Assembly: GCA_026214975.1 (NCBI GenBank)
Contig: CM047807.1
Span: forward strand, 70,659,824-70,723,823
Direction of reading: 5' to 3'
From: Gentiana macrophylla
Lineage: Eukaryota; Streptophyta; Magnoliopsida; Gentianales; Gentianaceae
DNA length: 64,000 bases
Shown: positions 1 through 12,028 of the stretch, in pieces
How positions within the stretch are numbered: position 1 is the stretch's first letter
Layout of the letters: every line of letters starts with the position of its first letter
The notes under the pieces: generated by a model
The model's input: only the letters and a program-made list of their open reading frames with translations
Databases searched by the model: none
What the model was told of the DNA's origin: nothing
Position numbers and translations under genes: made by a program

Positions 1-315
1 ATACATTGTTAATCGATATTGGGAGTCAAAACATCCTTGGGTCTCCTAACTTTATTACTACATCCGAGTCTGGGTAGTCCTCAGGCTCTGGAAACATAGT
101 GTCAAGGTCCTCTTCAGGGAAACATAGAATATCAATAACCTCGATAAAAGACATACCTCCTCTAAGTTCTCATACTCCCACAGGTTTTCTTCTGCTTCTC
201 GTTTGAGTGCCTCTTTCTCCTCTTCCCCTAGCTTTTTTTCCGCCTCATATTGCTCTCTAACCTTCGATCCGGGGTACATGGAGATCAGAGTTATGTTAAG
301 AACTATTTGTGGCAT
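1..315 (-). pseudogene. Protease-type ORF of Athila-like element A, N-terminal part, broken
   Basis: The frame starts at the minus-strand ATG at 313-315 and opens with MPQIVLNITLISMYPG, followed by a charged Glu/Lys-rich stretch. It matches the start of the ORF at 62067-63134 in element D (MPRTILNITPISMYPG), so the two are relatives. In D the same frame leads into a retropepsin-like domain. Here the frame is lost after about 50 residues, although the nucleotides toward position 1 (for example the run matching D around 62850-62900) are still recognisably related. It lies about 390 bp downstream of the primer-binding site on the minus strand, so it is the first ORF of the element. There is no gag-like sequence between leader and ORF. 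The rest lies outside the window. Confidence 0.6.
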
Positions 316-705
316 TATGCTAGTTTGGCTCTGCCTCCCTGAAAGACTGTTTGAACAAATATCCGAAGTGTCCTGTAATTCCTGCTAAGAGACAAAACAA
401 AAACAAATGAAAAGGTTCTCAACTTCCGCCTCAGTTGGGTTCAGACCCAACTGTTGCGGACCTACTAACTAAAAACTAACAGAGATATACACAGAATAAC
501 TGGGCTGTCAGAATTCAAATTTCCTGGCTCGAATAATCAGGGGTAAACCTCGTTTAATGGAACCAAAATTTTCTTATTCTGATTTTATACGATGCAGGGA
601 AAAACAGAACAACTCAAAAAATAAAAAATAAAAATGAAAATCAAATAACAGAAAACAGAAACTTCTCAATTACAATTAAATAAGTTTATTCTCAAAATTG
701 GACAC
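316..705 (-). other. Leader of element A between primer-binding site and first ORF
   Basis: A non-coding stretch, rich in A on the + strand. It corresponds to 63135-63505 in element D; both contain a conserved run around the words 'caacttccgc' and 'gttgcgga'. I see no ORF in it. Confidence 0.5.
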
Positions 706-725
706 TGTCCCCGGAAACGGCGCCA
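706..725 (-). other. Primer-binding site of element A, tRNA-Asp type
   Basis: Read on the minus strand this is TGGCGCCGTTTCCGGGGACA, complementary to the 3' end of plant tRNA-Asp apart from one mismatch (T for G at the centre). It lies 6 bp from the LTR edge at 732. This fixes the orientation: the 5' LTR is on the right, and the body of the element runs left out of the window. Confidence 0.85.
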
Positions 726-731
726 AAAACT

Positions 732-1079
732 TGATGTTGCACGTGATGTCGCTTATACTAGCAAGAGTACTAGCTCAAATCATACTATAGCAATGGCGAA
801 TCAAGATCGATCCCACAGAGACAATGCAATTAAAGGATAAACGAATCTAACCTAATCGAGAAGACAAAGATGGTCCTTGACCAATAATAACATAGATAGA
901 CACATTGTATTCCTCCCCTTCCCCACCTATCTACTAACTTGGTGTAGTTAATCCTTATGTTTACTTCCCCACATAATTTCCCTAAATCAATCAAACGTTT
1001 TATTTCAGTTTAACTACGAGTTCAATCTCCTAACCCTATCTACTTCCACTGTAAGGACATCAGACAATCTATATGCAAC
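732..1079 (-). repeat. 5' LTR of element A, inner part (split by hAT)
   Basis: The segment begins with TGATGTTGCACG directly beside the primer-binding site and resembles the LTR of element D at 63533-64000 throughout, including the words around 'actagcaagagtacta' and 'gacaatctatatgcaa'. It stops at 1079, where the hAT transposon enters, and resumes at 19786 after the 8-bp target duplication. The D LTR runs straight through the equivalent site, which confirms the interruption. Confidence 0.85.
1072..1079. repeat. Target duplication of the hAT transposon, left copy (TATGCAAC)
   Basis: This 8-bp word is repeated at 19778-19785 on the far side of the transposon. Eight base pairs is the length typical of hAT elements. 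Confidence 0.85.
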
Positions 1080-1175
1080 CATAGTTATCAGACCCGGCCC
1101 GGTCATCGACCCGGAAGAGTTACCGGGTCACCGGGTCACCATTTCAACCACTGGGTCACTGGTTCAACCGGTGGG
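1080..1175. repeat. hAT left terminal inverted repeat and subterminal repeats
   Basis: After the terminal repeat come several short words of the form CCGGGTCACC and GGTTCAACCGG. The right end (19595-19777) carries similar CCGG/GGTTCGACCG words. Clustered subterminal words are where hAT transposases usually bind; that role here is inference. Confidence 0.65.
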
Positions 1176-1377
1176 TCAACATAAGGTTACTTAAAAATAA
1201 TATTTTCATACATAAAAATAAATTAAAAACTAAAATTGACAACCATAACCAATTCCAAAATATTCCAACATCCAAATCATAACAAATACAAATGAAAAGC
1301 TTTTTTTATACCAAAACACACGACGATACTAGTGGAAAACTATCAATGTTCCTTACAAAATAGTTGGTCCATGCATT
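1176..1377. other. hAT 3' flank, non-coding
   Basis: AT-rich hAT sequence between the subterminal repeats and the GY1 insertion. I see no ORF or motif in it. Confidence 0.5.
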
Positions 1378-1382
1378 GTAAC

Positions 1383-3576
1383 TGTAACATCCCGACTTTT
1401 CAGAAAAGGGTAAAAGAGTCTTTTAACAAATTCAGGTTTTTCGGGTTATTTAATTAAACGATTTGAAGTATATTTATATATATATATATATATTGTTATA
1501 TAAGAGAGAAAAACCAGATTTTTGTTAAGCAAGGGTGTTTTAGTAAAAAGGGTTTATTTTGGAAGTGGGTATTTAAGGTTAACCTAACACTAATCTCCTA
1601 AACCTAATTAGAAATCAGTTTTCACGTTTCCCCCTCCTCTCCTGCGCAAATGAGAAAGAAAAGGGAGAGACTAGAAGAGTTCTTCAACCATCAAAGGAAG
1701 GGTTGATCGTTTTTCTGAGCAAATTCAAGAGTTGGAATCGTCGTGTAGAGGACAGCGTTTTGCCTTCGGTTTGGTTGTGTTGTGTTGCTTGACTTTTCTC
1801 CGAGTTTTGATCGGTTGGTGGCTGCACTTAGGTAAGGAGAACTACCCCTATGATCTCAATTGTCTTTTATAAGGTTTAGATGTTTTTGTAAAGTGTTTTG
1901 GTGCTAGAAAGATGAGTTGTTGGGTTGAGCATTGATCCTAAGTGCTATGGTATGTCTAGATGTAGTTTTTGGTGTTTTTTCGTGTTGTTCTTTGCCGATG
2001 TTTGGTTTGGAAACGATCCGGAAATCGCATGATGATGATTCTAGGGTTTGGGTCGAACCAGGTAGACGGGCGCCTGGTTCACTGGACGGGCGCCTGCTCG
2101 AGTACATTTCGAGACGGCGTCGCCCTCTCTCGGACGGGCGTCTGAAGTGTTGTTTTACATTCAGGATTGAAACTGTTTTAGGTGGACGGGCGTCTGGGTA
2201 TAGTGGACGGGCGTCCAGCTTTGGACGGGCGTCCAGTAAGGTTCAGACGGGCGTCCAGGGTCTTAAACGGGCGTCTAGCTTGTTTTGTCCTTCTTTCTTT
2301 GTTGGTTGTCGTTCAGCCTTATAAGCATGATTTATCTTTATGAAACCTTTATATATGATATGTTAATATGGTATAAACGTAGACAAGCCTGAATTGAGCT
2401 TCTGATTCGTTCAGTTAAAACACCGAATGTACTCTTAAAGGGAGTTGAAGTTCGGATCCGTCGGAAGAGCATGATAGGCTTGTGCTTTGATGAATTAGGA
2501 TTCATCAACGTCTGTGTATGTGCTAGGACTTGTCCGTGTCTAGTGGTCTAGGAAGAGAGTAGTCTATGTGAGGGAGATTACTTGAAAATACTCAGGTTGG
2601 CTAGCTAATAACCTAATAAACAACGTACTTGACTAGTAAAAGATTAAACAACCTGTCTCTCTTGGCTAGGCACCAGGCTAAATCGCGATGCATGTGCTAC
2701 CTCTGAAGGTGGAAGAACTTCGTAGGTCAAAAGACCCTAAGTACGGAGGGACTCTGCTGAGGTGTGCGTGCTATCGGAGTCTACCTTTTCTAGACTTCGT
2801 GGGTATTGGTGTGATCCACTAATATGTTGCAAAAGAGTGTTCCCAAGGTGGAAAGAACTCAGAGGTCAAAGACCCTAAGTCTGAGAGGACTGCTTGAGGG
2901 GATGCTTGGCGTGAGTGCCCTTGAGTGCGGTTGTAACATAGATAGGTTAAGCTAGAAACAGTTAGTCACAACATGTTGATGAGCATGAAGTGAACCCTAG
3001 ATTGAGTCGGTCTCACTTAAATAACTAATTAAATAATTATCTTTTCTTTATAAACTATAGTTGTTATCATAGCTTCTCTTTCTTCACGAGCACGTTGTAC
3101 TTACCTCGAATGCATATTTTTCTATGTGTTTGGGGGTGAGAAGACGAACAAGTTGATCAGGTTAGCCTTGAGCTCGTCGAGGAGTTCAATGATGTTTTGA
3201 TGGCGTTGAAGTCACTCTGATGTTTTCCTTCACTTTTCTTTTAAAGGTTGTACGGTTTATCTTGTAGATTCTCTTATAAGCTTGTTGTACTTTTATTTCA
3301 AGTTTGTGAGACTAGTTTGGTATCGTTCTTTTGAGGCATCGTACGTTGTAAGTTTTATATCGTTGTTGTAAGCTTTTCCCTTTTTTTTACCCCTAGATGG
3401 TTTGTATTCTATTCTAGTAGCATTTATGTTTTATACCGAGTCTTTTGGGCTTCCGTTGCTTTATTTTTGATACGACGACGTAGAGGCTGGCGTATAATTT
3501 TAGATTTATTTAACGTTATACGCGCCGAACGTTCTCTTCCGGATAAGGGCTCGGTATCTGGGAGCGGGGCGTTACA
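1383..3576 (+). repeat. GY1 5' LTR
   Basis: Runs from TGTAACATCCCGACTTTTC to GGGGCGTTACA, about 2.19 kb. The first 200 bp include a short TA-rich tract, then a TATTTAAGG promoter-like word near 1570. A set of G/C-rich palindromic words lies at 2065-2278. Confidence 0.9.
2065..2278 (+). repeat. Palindromic-word cluster in GY1 5' LTR (TGGACGGGCGTCCA type)
   Basis: I count nine copies of a word of about 14 bp with inverted arms TGGACG/CGTCCA (or the CGTCTGG variant) around a 2-bp centre, starting near 2065, 2084, 2111, 2132, 2184, 2204, 2222, 2244 and 2266. Spacing is irregular (18-52 bp), so it is not a simple tandem repeat. The 3' LTR carries eight copies. Confidence 0.85.
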
Positions 3577-3578
3577 GT

Positions 3579-3590
3579 TGGTATCAGAGA
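3579..3590 (+). other. GY1 primer-binding site (initiator tRNA-Met)
   Basis: TGGTATCAGAGA lies 2 bp past the LTR end at 3576 and complements the 3' end of initiator tRNA-Met, with a mismatch at its last base. Confidence 0.85.
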
Positions 3591-6500
3591 GAAGCGTTCC
3601 TTGCTTTTCTAGGCTTCCTTCCTTAAGATAAGACCTTTAAGATCGCTTAGTAACCATTTCGACTTCTTTGATCTTTTTGAGTGCAGGAATTCATAGAAGT
3701 TTCTTTGCTGACCTAAACTTTTGTTTTTAAGATAAGGTATCTTAGATCTTTTAGAACCTTTCTGACTTTTTTTTTCTTGGTGGCAAATCGTAAAACTAAG
3801 AATCTTTAGACCTTGGTCAAGTTTCACTAGGACCAGGTGAAGTGTCTTCCTAGGCAAAGGTTAGTTAGAGTTCCAAGCTCACATCCTTTATGTGATGCCC
3901 TCTAGTGTTCCTTCTAGGATCTTTAGCAGAACCCTTCTCTTCTTTTGGAGCTTCTAGACTTTTCTCCTTTTGCTCTTTTCTTGGAGGATTTAATATTTTC
4001 TTATTGCGACCTTTTGATTCAATCATTACCTTGATTTTGTATTTTGGTGTTATGCAAAACGAGTAAAACAACTTTGTTCACGTTTCTATATGTCTTTTAA
4101 TATTACTTCTGATGTTTCAAAAATTCTATAAATTTGCAGTCACTTAGGAAATTGCCTTATCTACATTTTCTATTTTGGCATCAACTTAGTTTTCAATATG
4201 GATTGTTCATAAATTGTTTAACAAGGAGGAGTACTCTGTTCAGAAAATTCTGCAGCGGTACTCTTACTTATGAGTCTGTTTTGAATAAGCTAAACATCTT
4301 CAAATGACTTGAATTTTTGATATGTTGTAGAAAACTCTCTGATCTGCAATTTTGTTTTGGAGTCAAGTGCTAATTCTTTCTAGTTTGAGTTCAATCTGCA
4401 AATTAATGCAGATTTTAAATTTCTGAAAGTTTTGACAGCTTGCAGCAGTTGACGAAAATAATTATTTTTAACCAACTTATGCTTTTCCATAAATTCTGAA
4501 TTTTGTGTAGCATATGTAAAGCTTGTATACCTACAACTTTTCTTTTACATCTTGTTCAAAATTAATTTGGGTTACTTTGTGCAAGTCAATCATTTCATGG
4601 TTGATGTATGTACTTAAACTCTTAAAACCCTTTTAAGTACTTGTTCATGAAAGGCCATACAACATTCTTTCACCTTGGAAGTTTAGGTGTGGGGTAGTAT
4701 GTGTTGGGAAGGCTTTGAAGCATAAGACCCTAACTTACTTGTTATCCAAAATAAGAAGTTTAGTGAGTAGATATTAAGTGTTGTAGATTTAATACCCTTT
4801 TGTGACAAGAAACACTTACATGGTGACTTTCCAATCCCATGTTTTCTTTAACGAGTTACTTTTTATAATCATTTGGATTCACACTTAGTTACCTCTAATT
4901 TCAAATGTTTTTCCCTTGCATACTATTTGTGACCAATGTGGTAATTGGATCATCCGTTTGAAACTTTTGAACTCGGTAAGAGTCCTTCCATGGCTAAGTT
5001 TTATTTTTCAAGCTGTGCGCATACTTTGATGTTTTTTATGAAGATGTTTTCATAGTGTCAAATGCTTGATTTAAAGGAAATGAGTTTCTCATCCTTTGAA
5101 CTATTTGAACTGGCAACTGCATACCCTTTCATTGCATCATGTTTAGCAAATTCGGGTCAATACACTTTTACATCCTAGTGATTACCTTCAATGCATCCCA
5201 TACATGATGTTTTGGTGCATAAAACTTTTGATTAAAGACTCAACTCTTTTATTAGAATTTTATACATTTCGAAAACAGGTGGAAAGATCAAACTTTCTCA
5301 AAACATCCATTTTAATTACATAATCCTTTGTCTTCCGGTAAGAATACGTGAACAACCATTCCTTACCAAAGTGTTATTTAGTAACTCCAGGCTACTTTTA
5401 AAAAAAAATTATATACATGTGTTCAAAAGTTCTATCGATAATTACTTTCAAGATACTGCATCTTTTACTCCTTATGAAATTTTTGTCTTTGAATAAGCGA
5501 GTAGTTGAACCTCCCTTACAACTCATGCACGTCTTTTAAAGCTACGTTTGATAAAGGATTTAGCATGCAACTTATTTTGTTAAGAGTTTTCCTCGACAAA
5601 GAAAAAAAAAATTTTACTACAGGTGTTAAGTTGTTTTGTTTTATTCTAAACCTTCTTTCTTCAAATTGGAAGAAATGACTTTCTGATTTTTTTTTATTTT
5701 AAGAACAAAGGGTTGTCCTTATCCTTTGAACACTTTCCCCTTCAATTCAAAACCTTTTAACAAAATCACAATAGTCCTTATTGTGTGAATCTTTGAACGA
5801 CACAAAAACATGCACTATTCGAAACTCTTGTGTTTTCTTTACTCAGTCGTCACTTATGATTTCTTCACGAAGCACTTCTCCGGTTTACCTTTATCTTTGA
5901 ACCTTTGGAGAAGATGTTTTCCCTCTTTCAAAGATAATATTTTAACTGCAACGGTTGTTGAAAGAAATAGATTATGCATTTTCTGAATTCTTTTACTTTC
6001 TTTTCCACGTTATCATTCATGACCCCTTTCGCAACATTTCACCAATTTACTTGGATTCTCAGCATGAAATCTTTCGAAAGAATATTATTAAATCTTCAAA
6101 TTTTTATATATATTTATTATATGTATATGTACATATTTGAATAATATTTGAGACTTCTTCCACTTCTAGACCTTTCTATTGAACTCTTTAATAGCAAGTT
6201 TGTCTTTCTTTTGCATTCAATCATACCACTTACTTCAAGAGAAAGGAAAATGTTCCAATCTGGATTTTGTAGAATGACCTCTGGCTGTGATAAATGTCTC
6301 AGTCAGAGTACTTTTGTTTTTAGTGACTTATCACAAGTACCCTCATATAGGCAAATTTTATATATCATCCATTTTGCATTATCTAAACAAATGTTTTATT
6401 ATATGCATGTGAACCAAGTTCAATCCGTCTTCATTTTGTGTTATACATCTCAAGATTTTCCTATTTGCTATCTCCCTTAGTAGTTTCAAATTTTCAAAAT

Positions 6501-7230
6501 ATTTGCATAACCATTCTTACCTTCCTTCGGAATCAAAGTGAGGACAAGTTTAAAACTTTGTTTCTTATAGATGTGTTGTTTAAAAATAAACTCTTTCACA
6601 ACTCCAATATTACATTGGACTATAAAATTATGGTTCTTTGATAAACTCACTTGTCGAAAGTCGTTTTCTTGTCTATAGGAAAGCCTTATAAGGTTGGTAG
6701 AAGATGTTTATATGGTTACCTTTTGGAGACTAGTAAAGATTGAAGTTTGTCTATGGTTTGGGTGTGTTATAGATGGTTTAGTCTTTGAATTGATAACAAG
6801 CGGAATTGAAGTTCTTTAAGTTAATAGTTAGTTTCTTGAGGGTAAGGCGAATGTATAGATCGAGTAACTTTTGTGTAAGTCCTGGAAACTTCGTAAGGGT
6901 GATGAATGGACAAAGAACCCGGAAGAATACTACATGTTAACTAGAGGATTGGCATGACTTTTGGGACAAAGTGTTATAGGAGGAGTTTAAGAAGTTAGGT
7001 TAGTAGAGTTGAGCATAAGGTAGATGAAAGGTGTGAATAAGATAGAATGGTGCTTGGAGTGCCAAGTGCAAGATTAGTTGTGTGGAAAATCATGAAGTCT
7101 TGTCGATGAAATTACTAAGGTTCAAATCAGTTGGAGATAACATTGGTGTGTTTTTGAAAGTGAACTAGAAGGTACGCAAACTGGTATCTAAGTTGAGAGT
7201 GGTGTTGGTTCTGGCAAGTTTCGAGGACGA
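3591..7230 (+). other. GY1 internal region without recognisable coding
   Basis: This T-rich stretch of about 3.6 kb lies where gag and pol should be. Short ORFs on either strand are low-complexity (Lys-rich on the minus strand near 3600-4070, Phe/Ile-rich on the + strand near 5950-6640) and show none of the retropepsin, RT, RNase H or integrase motifs. The last 500 bp (about 6660-7200) is more G-rich and may descend from 3' coding sequence, but I cannot align it to any domain by eye. Confidence 0.6.
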
Positions 7231-7236
7231 AACTTC

Positions 7237-7252
7237 TTTAAGGGGGGAAGAA
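7237..7252 (+). other. GY1 polypurine tract
   Basis: The purine run AAGGGGGGAAGAA sits directly before the 3' LTR (TGTAACATCC at 7253) and would prime plus-strand DNA synthesis. Confidence 0.8.
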
Positions 7253-9429
7253 TGTAACATCCCGACTTTTCAGAAAAGGGTAAAAGAGTCTTTTAACAAA
7301 TTCAGGTTTTTTTCGGGTTATTTAATTAAACGATTTGAAGTATATTTATATATATATATTTTGTTATATAAGAGAGAAAAACCAGATTTTTGTTATGCAA
7401 GGGTGTTTTAGTAAAAAGGGGTTTATTTTGGAAGTGGGTATTTAAGGTTAACCTAACACTAATCTCCTAAACCTAATTAGAAATCAGTTTTCACGTTTCC
7501 CCTCTCTCTCTGTGCAAATGAGAAATAAAAGGAGAGACTAGAAGAGTTCTTCAACCATCAAAGGAAGGGTTGATCGTTTTCCGAGCAAATTCAAGAGTTG
7601 GAATCGCCGTGGTAGAGGAGAGCTGCGTTTTGCCTTCGGTTTGGTTGTGTTGCGTGCAGCTTTTCTCGAGTTTTGATCTGGTTGGTGGCTGCACTTAGGT
7701 AAGGAGAGAACTACCCCTATGATCTCAATTGTCTTTTATAAGGTTTAGATGTTTTTGTAAAGTGTTTTGGTGCTAGAAAGATGAGTTGTTGGGTTGAGCA
7801 TTGATCATAAGTGCTATGGTATGTCTAGATGTAGTTTTCAGTGTTTTTCTGTGTTGTTCTTGCTGATGTTTGGTTTGGAAACGATCTAGAAATCGCATGA
7901 TGATGATTCTAGGGTTTGGGTCGAACCCAGGTGGACGGGCGTCTGGTTCACTGGACGGGCGTCTGCCTGGAGTACATTTCAGACGAGCGTCTGGCCTCTC
8001 TGGACGGGCGTCTGAAGTGTTGTTTTACATTCGAGATTGAAGCTGTTTTTAGGTGGGACGGGCGTCTGGGTATAGTGGACGGGCGCCCGAAGAAGGTTCG
8101 AGCAGGCGCCCAGGGTCTTAAACGGGCGTCTAGCTTGTTTTGTCCTTCTTTCTTTGTTGGTTGTCGTTCAGCCTTATAAGCATGATTTATCTTTATGAAA
8201 CCTATATATATGATATGTTAATATGGTATAAACGTAGACAAGCCTGAATTGAGCTTCTGATTCGTTCAGTTAAAACACCGAATGTACTCTTAAAGGGAGT
8301 TGAAGTTCGGATCCGTCGGAAGAGCATGATAGGCTTGTGCTTTGATGAATTAGGATTCATCAATGTCTGTGTATGTGCTAGGACTTGTCCGTGTCTAGTG
8401 GTCTAGGAAGAGAGTAGTCTATGTGAGGGAGATTACTTGAAAATACTCAGGTTGGCTAGCTAATAACCTAATAAACAACGACTTGACTAGTAAAAGATTA
8501 AACAACTGCTCTCTTGGCTAGGCACCGAGGCTAAATCGCGATGCATGTGCTACCTCCGAAGGTGGAAGAACTTCGTAGGTCAAAAGACCCTAAGTACGGA
8601 GGGACTCTGCTGAGGTGTGCGTGCTATCGGAGTCTACCTTTTCTAGACTTCGTGGGTATTGGTGTGATCCACTAATATGTTGCAAAAGAGTGTTCCCAAG
8701 GTGGAAGAACTCTGAGGTCAAAGACCCTAAGTACTGAGAGGACTCTCTTTGGGGGATCGCGTAGTGCCCTTGAGTGCGGTTGTAACATAGATAGGTTAAG
8801 CTAGAAGCAGATTAGTCACAACATGTTGATGAGCATGAAGTGAACCCTAGATTGAGTCGGTCTCACTTAAATAACTAATTAAATAATTATCTTTTCTTTA
8901 TAAACTATAGTTGTTATCATAGCTTCTCTTTCTTCTGAGCACGTTGTACTTACCTCGAATGCATATTTTTCTATGTGTTTGGGGGGTGAGAAGACTAACA
9001 AAGTTGATCAAAGTTAGCCTTGAGCTAGTCGAGGAGTTCAATGATGTTTTGATGGCGTTGAAGTCACTTTGATGTTTTCCTTCACTTTTCTTTTAAAGGT
9101 TGTACGGTTTATCTTGTAGATTCTCTTATAAGCTTGTTGTACTTTTATTTCAAGTTTGTGAGACTAGTTTGGTATCGTTCTTTTGAGGCATCGTACGTTG
9201 TAAGTTTTATATCGTTGTTGTAAGTTTTTCCCTTTTTTTTACCCCTAGATGGTTTGTATTCTATTCTAGTAGCATTTATGTTTTATACCCGAGTCTTTTG
9301 GGCTTCCGTTGCTTTATTTTTGATACGACGACGTAGAGGCTGGCGTATAATTTTAGATTTATTTAACGTTATACGCGCCGAACGTTCTCTTCCGGATAAG
9401 GGCTCGGTATCTGGGAGCGGGGCGTTACA
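7253..9429 (+). repeat. GY1 3' LTR
   Basis: Near-identical to the 5' LTR, about 2.18 kb, ending GGGGCGTTACA and followed by the duplication GTAAC. The palindromic-word cluster at 7931-8133 has eight copies against nine in the 5' LTR; the missing one corresponds to 2204-2258. Confidence 0.9.
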
Positions 9430-9454
9430 GTAACATTATTAATTTAAATAAAAA

Positions 9455-11880
9455 CTAGTTCCCCCGTTCCCAACAATGACCAAGTTCATAACCACCAATG
9501 TCTTCTCCTGCAAGGTCTTCATTCCCTTCTTTAACATTTTCTTCAATATTGGTTTGACCTTCGTCATCAACATCATCCAAGTCATCCAAATTCAGAATTT
9601 CGTCACCTTCATCTAATAAAATGTATCAAAGTGAATTGATAGATCCTTTTAATAGCAACAATTTATTAAAAAAAAAGTGATTGTGTGTTTGATTGTAACT
9701 TACTTAAATGGCGATAGATAAAATAAAATATTGATAGGATATATTCTCACAGGTTCTCGAGGCTCGAACATCAAATTCTTCAAATTCCGTTCTAAAACAT
9801 TCAAATTCTTGAACAGTTAAAATGGGAGGACCATCCTCTAAAATCCAATTTCCATTGGCACTAGCCTCTTTATATTCAATAGGGTCGTAATTTCTTCCCA
9901 TTGAACTCCTAAACAAAAACAACATATAGAAAACGTTAATACCATCCATTCAAAAAGAATCAAATACAACTAAAAGAATTTTAGGGAATTTACTTTTGTT
10001 GTAACCGCAAGTTGCAGTGTACATAGACCAAATCATTTAATCTTTGATGATGCAATCTATTCTTTTTTTTGAGTGAAAACGTTCAAATATGCTCCAATTC
10101 CTCTCACATCCAGAAGAACTGCAACTTTGACTTAAACGCGAATAGCTAACTTTTGCAAATTAGGAGCGCCATTACCATAACATGTCCACCACTCATCTGT
10201 TGAACATGACATGCATTCAAATCAAGATATATAATACAAGAATTACATGGAATATTTTTGAAATTAAACATTGGATATTTCAAAATAAACAAAAGCATAA
10301 ATATAAGTTAATATGCTAGAAAGAAAAGAAAGTATGAAACAAATGCATTGATAAGTTCATGAATCCAACTAAAAGTCTAAAACTATTAAACTTCAAGAAA
10401 TTCATAAATATAATTACCTGGGAGCATGGCATCACGATCATGGATAGCAGAGGCCCTACCAAAATCACCTTCTGCTCCACGGAATAAATTTGATTCTTTA
10501 GTTAACTTTGCCATCAAACTTGGGTTTTCATGTGCAAATTTTTCACTGACATCCAAAAGAGAAGACGCGGTATGTCCGTGTTGTTCCATGTCATCCGCAT
10601 TGTATTGATGGGTGGGGTTGAACCAGAATCCGGCTGCATGGAGAATTTTGAAAAGCTGGTCATCTCATCTATAATCAATGATTTTGAAATATGGATCAAC
10701 CCTTTTCTTTTGCTTTTGAAACCGTCTCACCAATTCTGCTCTTGCTTTATACATTGAAACATACAAATGACCCATTGCTAGCATCTCATCACAATCAACT
10801 AACCTTAAAAATCGAATGAGTGGCTCTGTAAGTTGGACAATAATAGCACATTCTTTCCTAAACTTAAAATCAAGCAACCATTCTTCAAATTTTTTCCCTT
10901 ATTTATCCTTTGCATAAGCTGATATTTTCCATTCCTTTGATGTCACCATGGCTCTCAATGCATATTTTTGAGCCAAAATACTTTGCAATGCAATGAAATT
11001 TGTAGCAAATCTTGTTGGAGCAGGACGAAGGATTTCTTTACCATTCATGTGTTTTCTCATCAATTGCAAAGGATAACAATGATTATAAACATATCTTGTA
11101 ATCTTGGATGCATGAGTGACAAGGGTAATTACCTATTCAAACTTTCCTATGTCTTTGAACATCAAGTTGATCCAATTAGCAGCACATGGAGACCAAAATA
11201 TTGATGGAAATTCCCTCTCAATTAATCTCCCATCAGCCACAAAATTTGAAGCATATTCTGTTACAACATGCACCACATTCTTTACACCCACGTCCAATAT
11301 CACTTCTTTAAACAATTCAACAAAAACTCAGCAGTTTTTGAATCTTCTGAGGCATCAACTGGTTTCAGAAAAACTGTTCTTTTTGGACAATAAACTAAAA
11401 AGTTAATAAGGGTTCTCTTAGTTTGATCACTCCATCCATCTGCCATGATAGTGCACCCTGTATTTTTCCAAATTGCTTGATAGCTATCAACATAATTCCT
11501 AACTTGTTCAACATTCCTTCTCAATAAGAAACAACGCAAGTCATGAAAAGTGGGAGCTTTATAACCAGGTCCATAAGAAGTAACAGCATCAAACACTTCT
11601 TGATAGTATGCCGAATTTGCTGCATTATAGGAAATCAAGGAATCAATCATCCTTTTTGAAACAATCAAGTCTACCTTCTATTTTGCAACTTTGGTTTGAA
11701 GTACACTTTTGATGCCAGGTTGTCCTCCAGGAGTTGCTCTTGGCATGAATACAGTGTTAATTGTCTTCAATTTTTTAGAAGGATAGACAACATTCTTCCC
11801 TTTGGCATTAGAAGATGAATGAGGCGATTGAATTTCTTGAACATCGGTATCATCTTGCATTTGCATGTATTGTTGCTCTT
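9455..11880 (-). pseudogene. hAT transposase, catalytic and dimerisation part
   Basis: Reading on the minus strand from 11880, the frame continues in phase from the BED-like segment at 18391 once copia C2 and one CTCTT copy are ignored. It gives a DUF659-like region (FHDLRCFLLRRNVEQVRNYV, then TIMADGWSD) at about 11300-11670, a middle part at 10390-11315, and the hAT C-terminal dimerisation core (SGCERNWSIFERFHS) near 10050-10100. Two small introns are suggested: exon ends near 9994, a 9751-9908 exon (SMGRNYDPIEYKE), and a last exon 9455-9612 that is in phase and ends in an acidic tail with a TAG stop. In-frame stops near 11680, 11135 and 10900 and a frameshift in an A-run near 10060 mark it as dead. 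It would bind the terminal repeats and cut and paste the element. Confidence 0.8.
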
Positions 11881-12028
11881 TGTGGTAATCTGTGTTGTAT
11901 ATTGATAATCAAAAGTATTACAATGGTACAGTTTATATACTAGTACAATGGGTATGGGTAAGACTGTAAATACACAATTACAAATTGGTTATAACCAAAA
12001 TTACGTCGTATCAATAATGTCTTCAACA
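11881..12028 (-). repeat. C2 3' LTR
   Basis: 148 bp, TGTGGTAATCTG to TCTTCAACA. Differs from 18243-18390 at about four sites. Confidence 0.92.

Larger units (their letters stand above)
1383..9429 (+). mobile_element. GY1: coding-less Tekay/Del-like LTR retrotransposon
   Basis: It has two long LTRs (1383-3576 and 7253-9429), a tRNA-Met primer-binding site at 3579, a G-rich tract ending at 7252, and the perfect target duplication GTAAC (1378-1382 and 9430-9434). The LTR backbone around the words 'aagcctgaattgagcttct' and 'ggatccgtcggaagagcat' is shared with the chromovirus T2, and the sequence before the 3' LTR ('tcgaggacgaaac') resembles T2's end. The 3.6 kb between the LTRs has no recognisable gag, protease, RT or integrase. 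It is best read as a non-autonomous large derivative that would use proteins of a T2-like partner. Confidence 0.88.

Noticed and set aside
706..725. tRNA-Asp gene fragment
   Set aside because: Only the last 19-20 bases of the tRNA match, next to an LTR edge, and the same occurs at 32813, 45368 and 63506. These are primer-binding sites.
2065..2278. CRISPR-like array
   Set aside because: Words are imperfect palindromes with irregular spacing inside an LTR of a plant retroelement; there are no uniform spacers and no cas genes.
3609..4071. Two small minus-strand ORFs in GY1
   Set aside because: Lys/Ser-rich low-complexity translation of a T-rich strand, no motif, no relatives in the window.
5955..6641. 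Chain of small + strand ORFs in GY1 interior
   Set aside because: Phe/Ile-rich translations of AT-rich sequence; no start context or domain.
9455..11880. Domesticated host gene derived from hAT
   Set aside because: Stops, a frameshift and intact flanking terminal repeats with target duplication show a dead transposon, not a retained gene.
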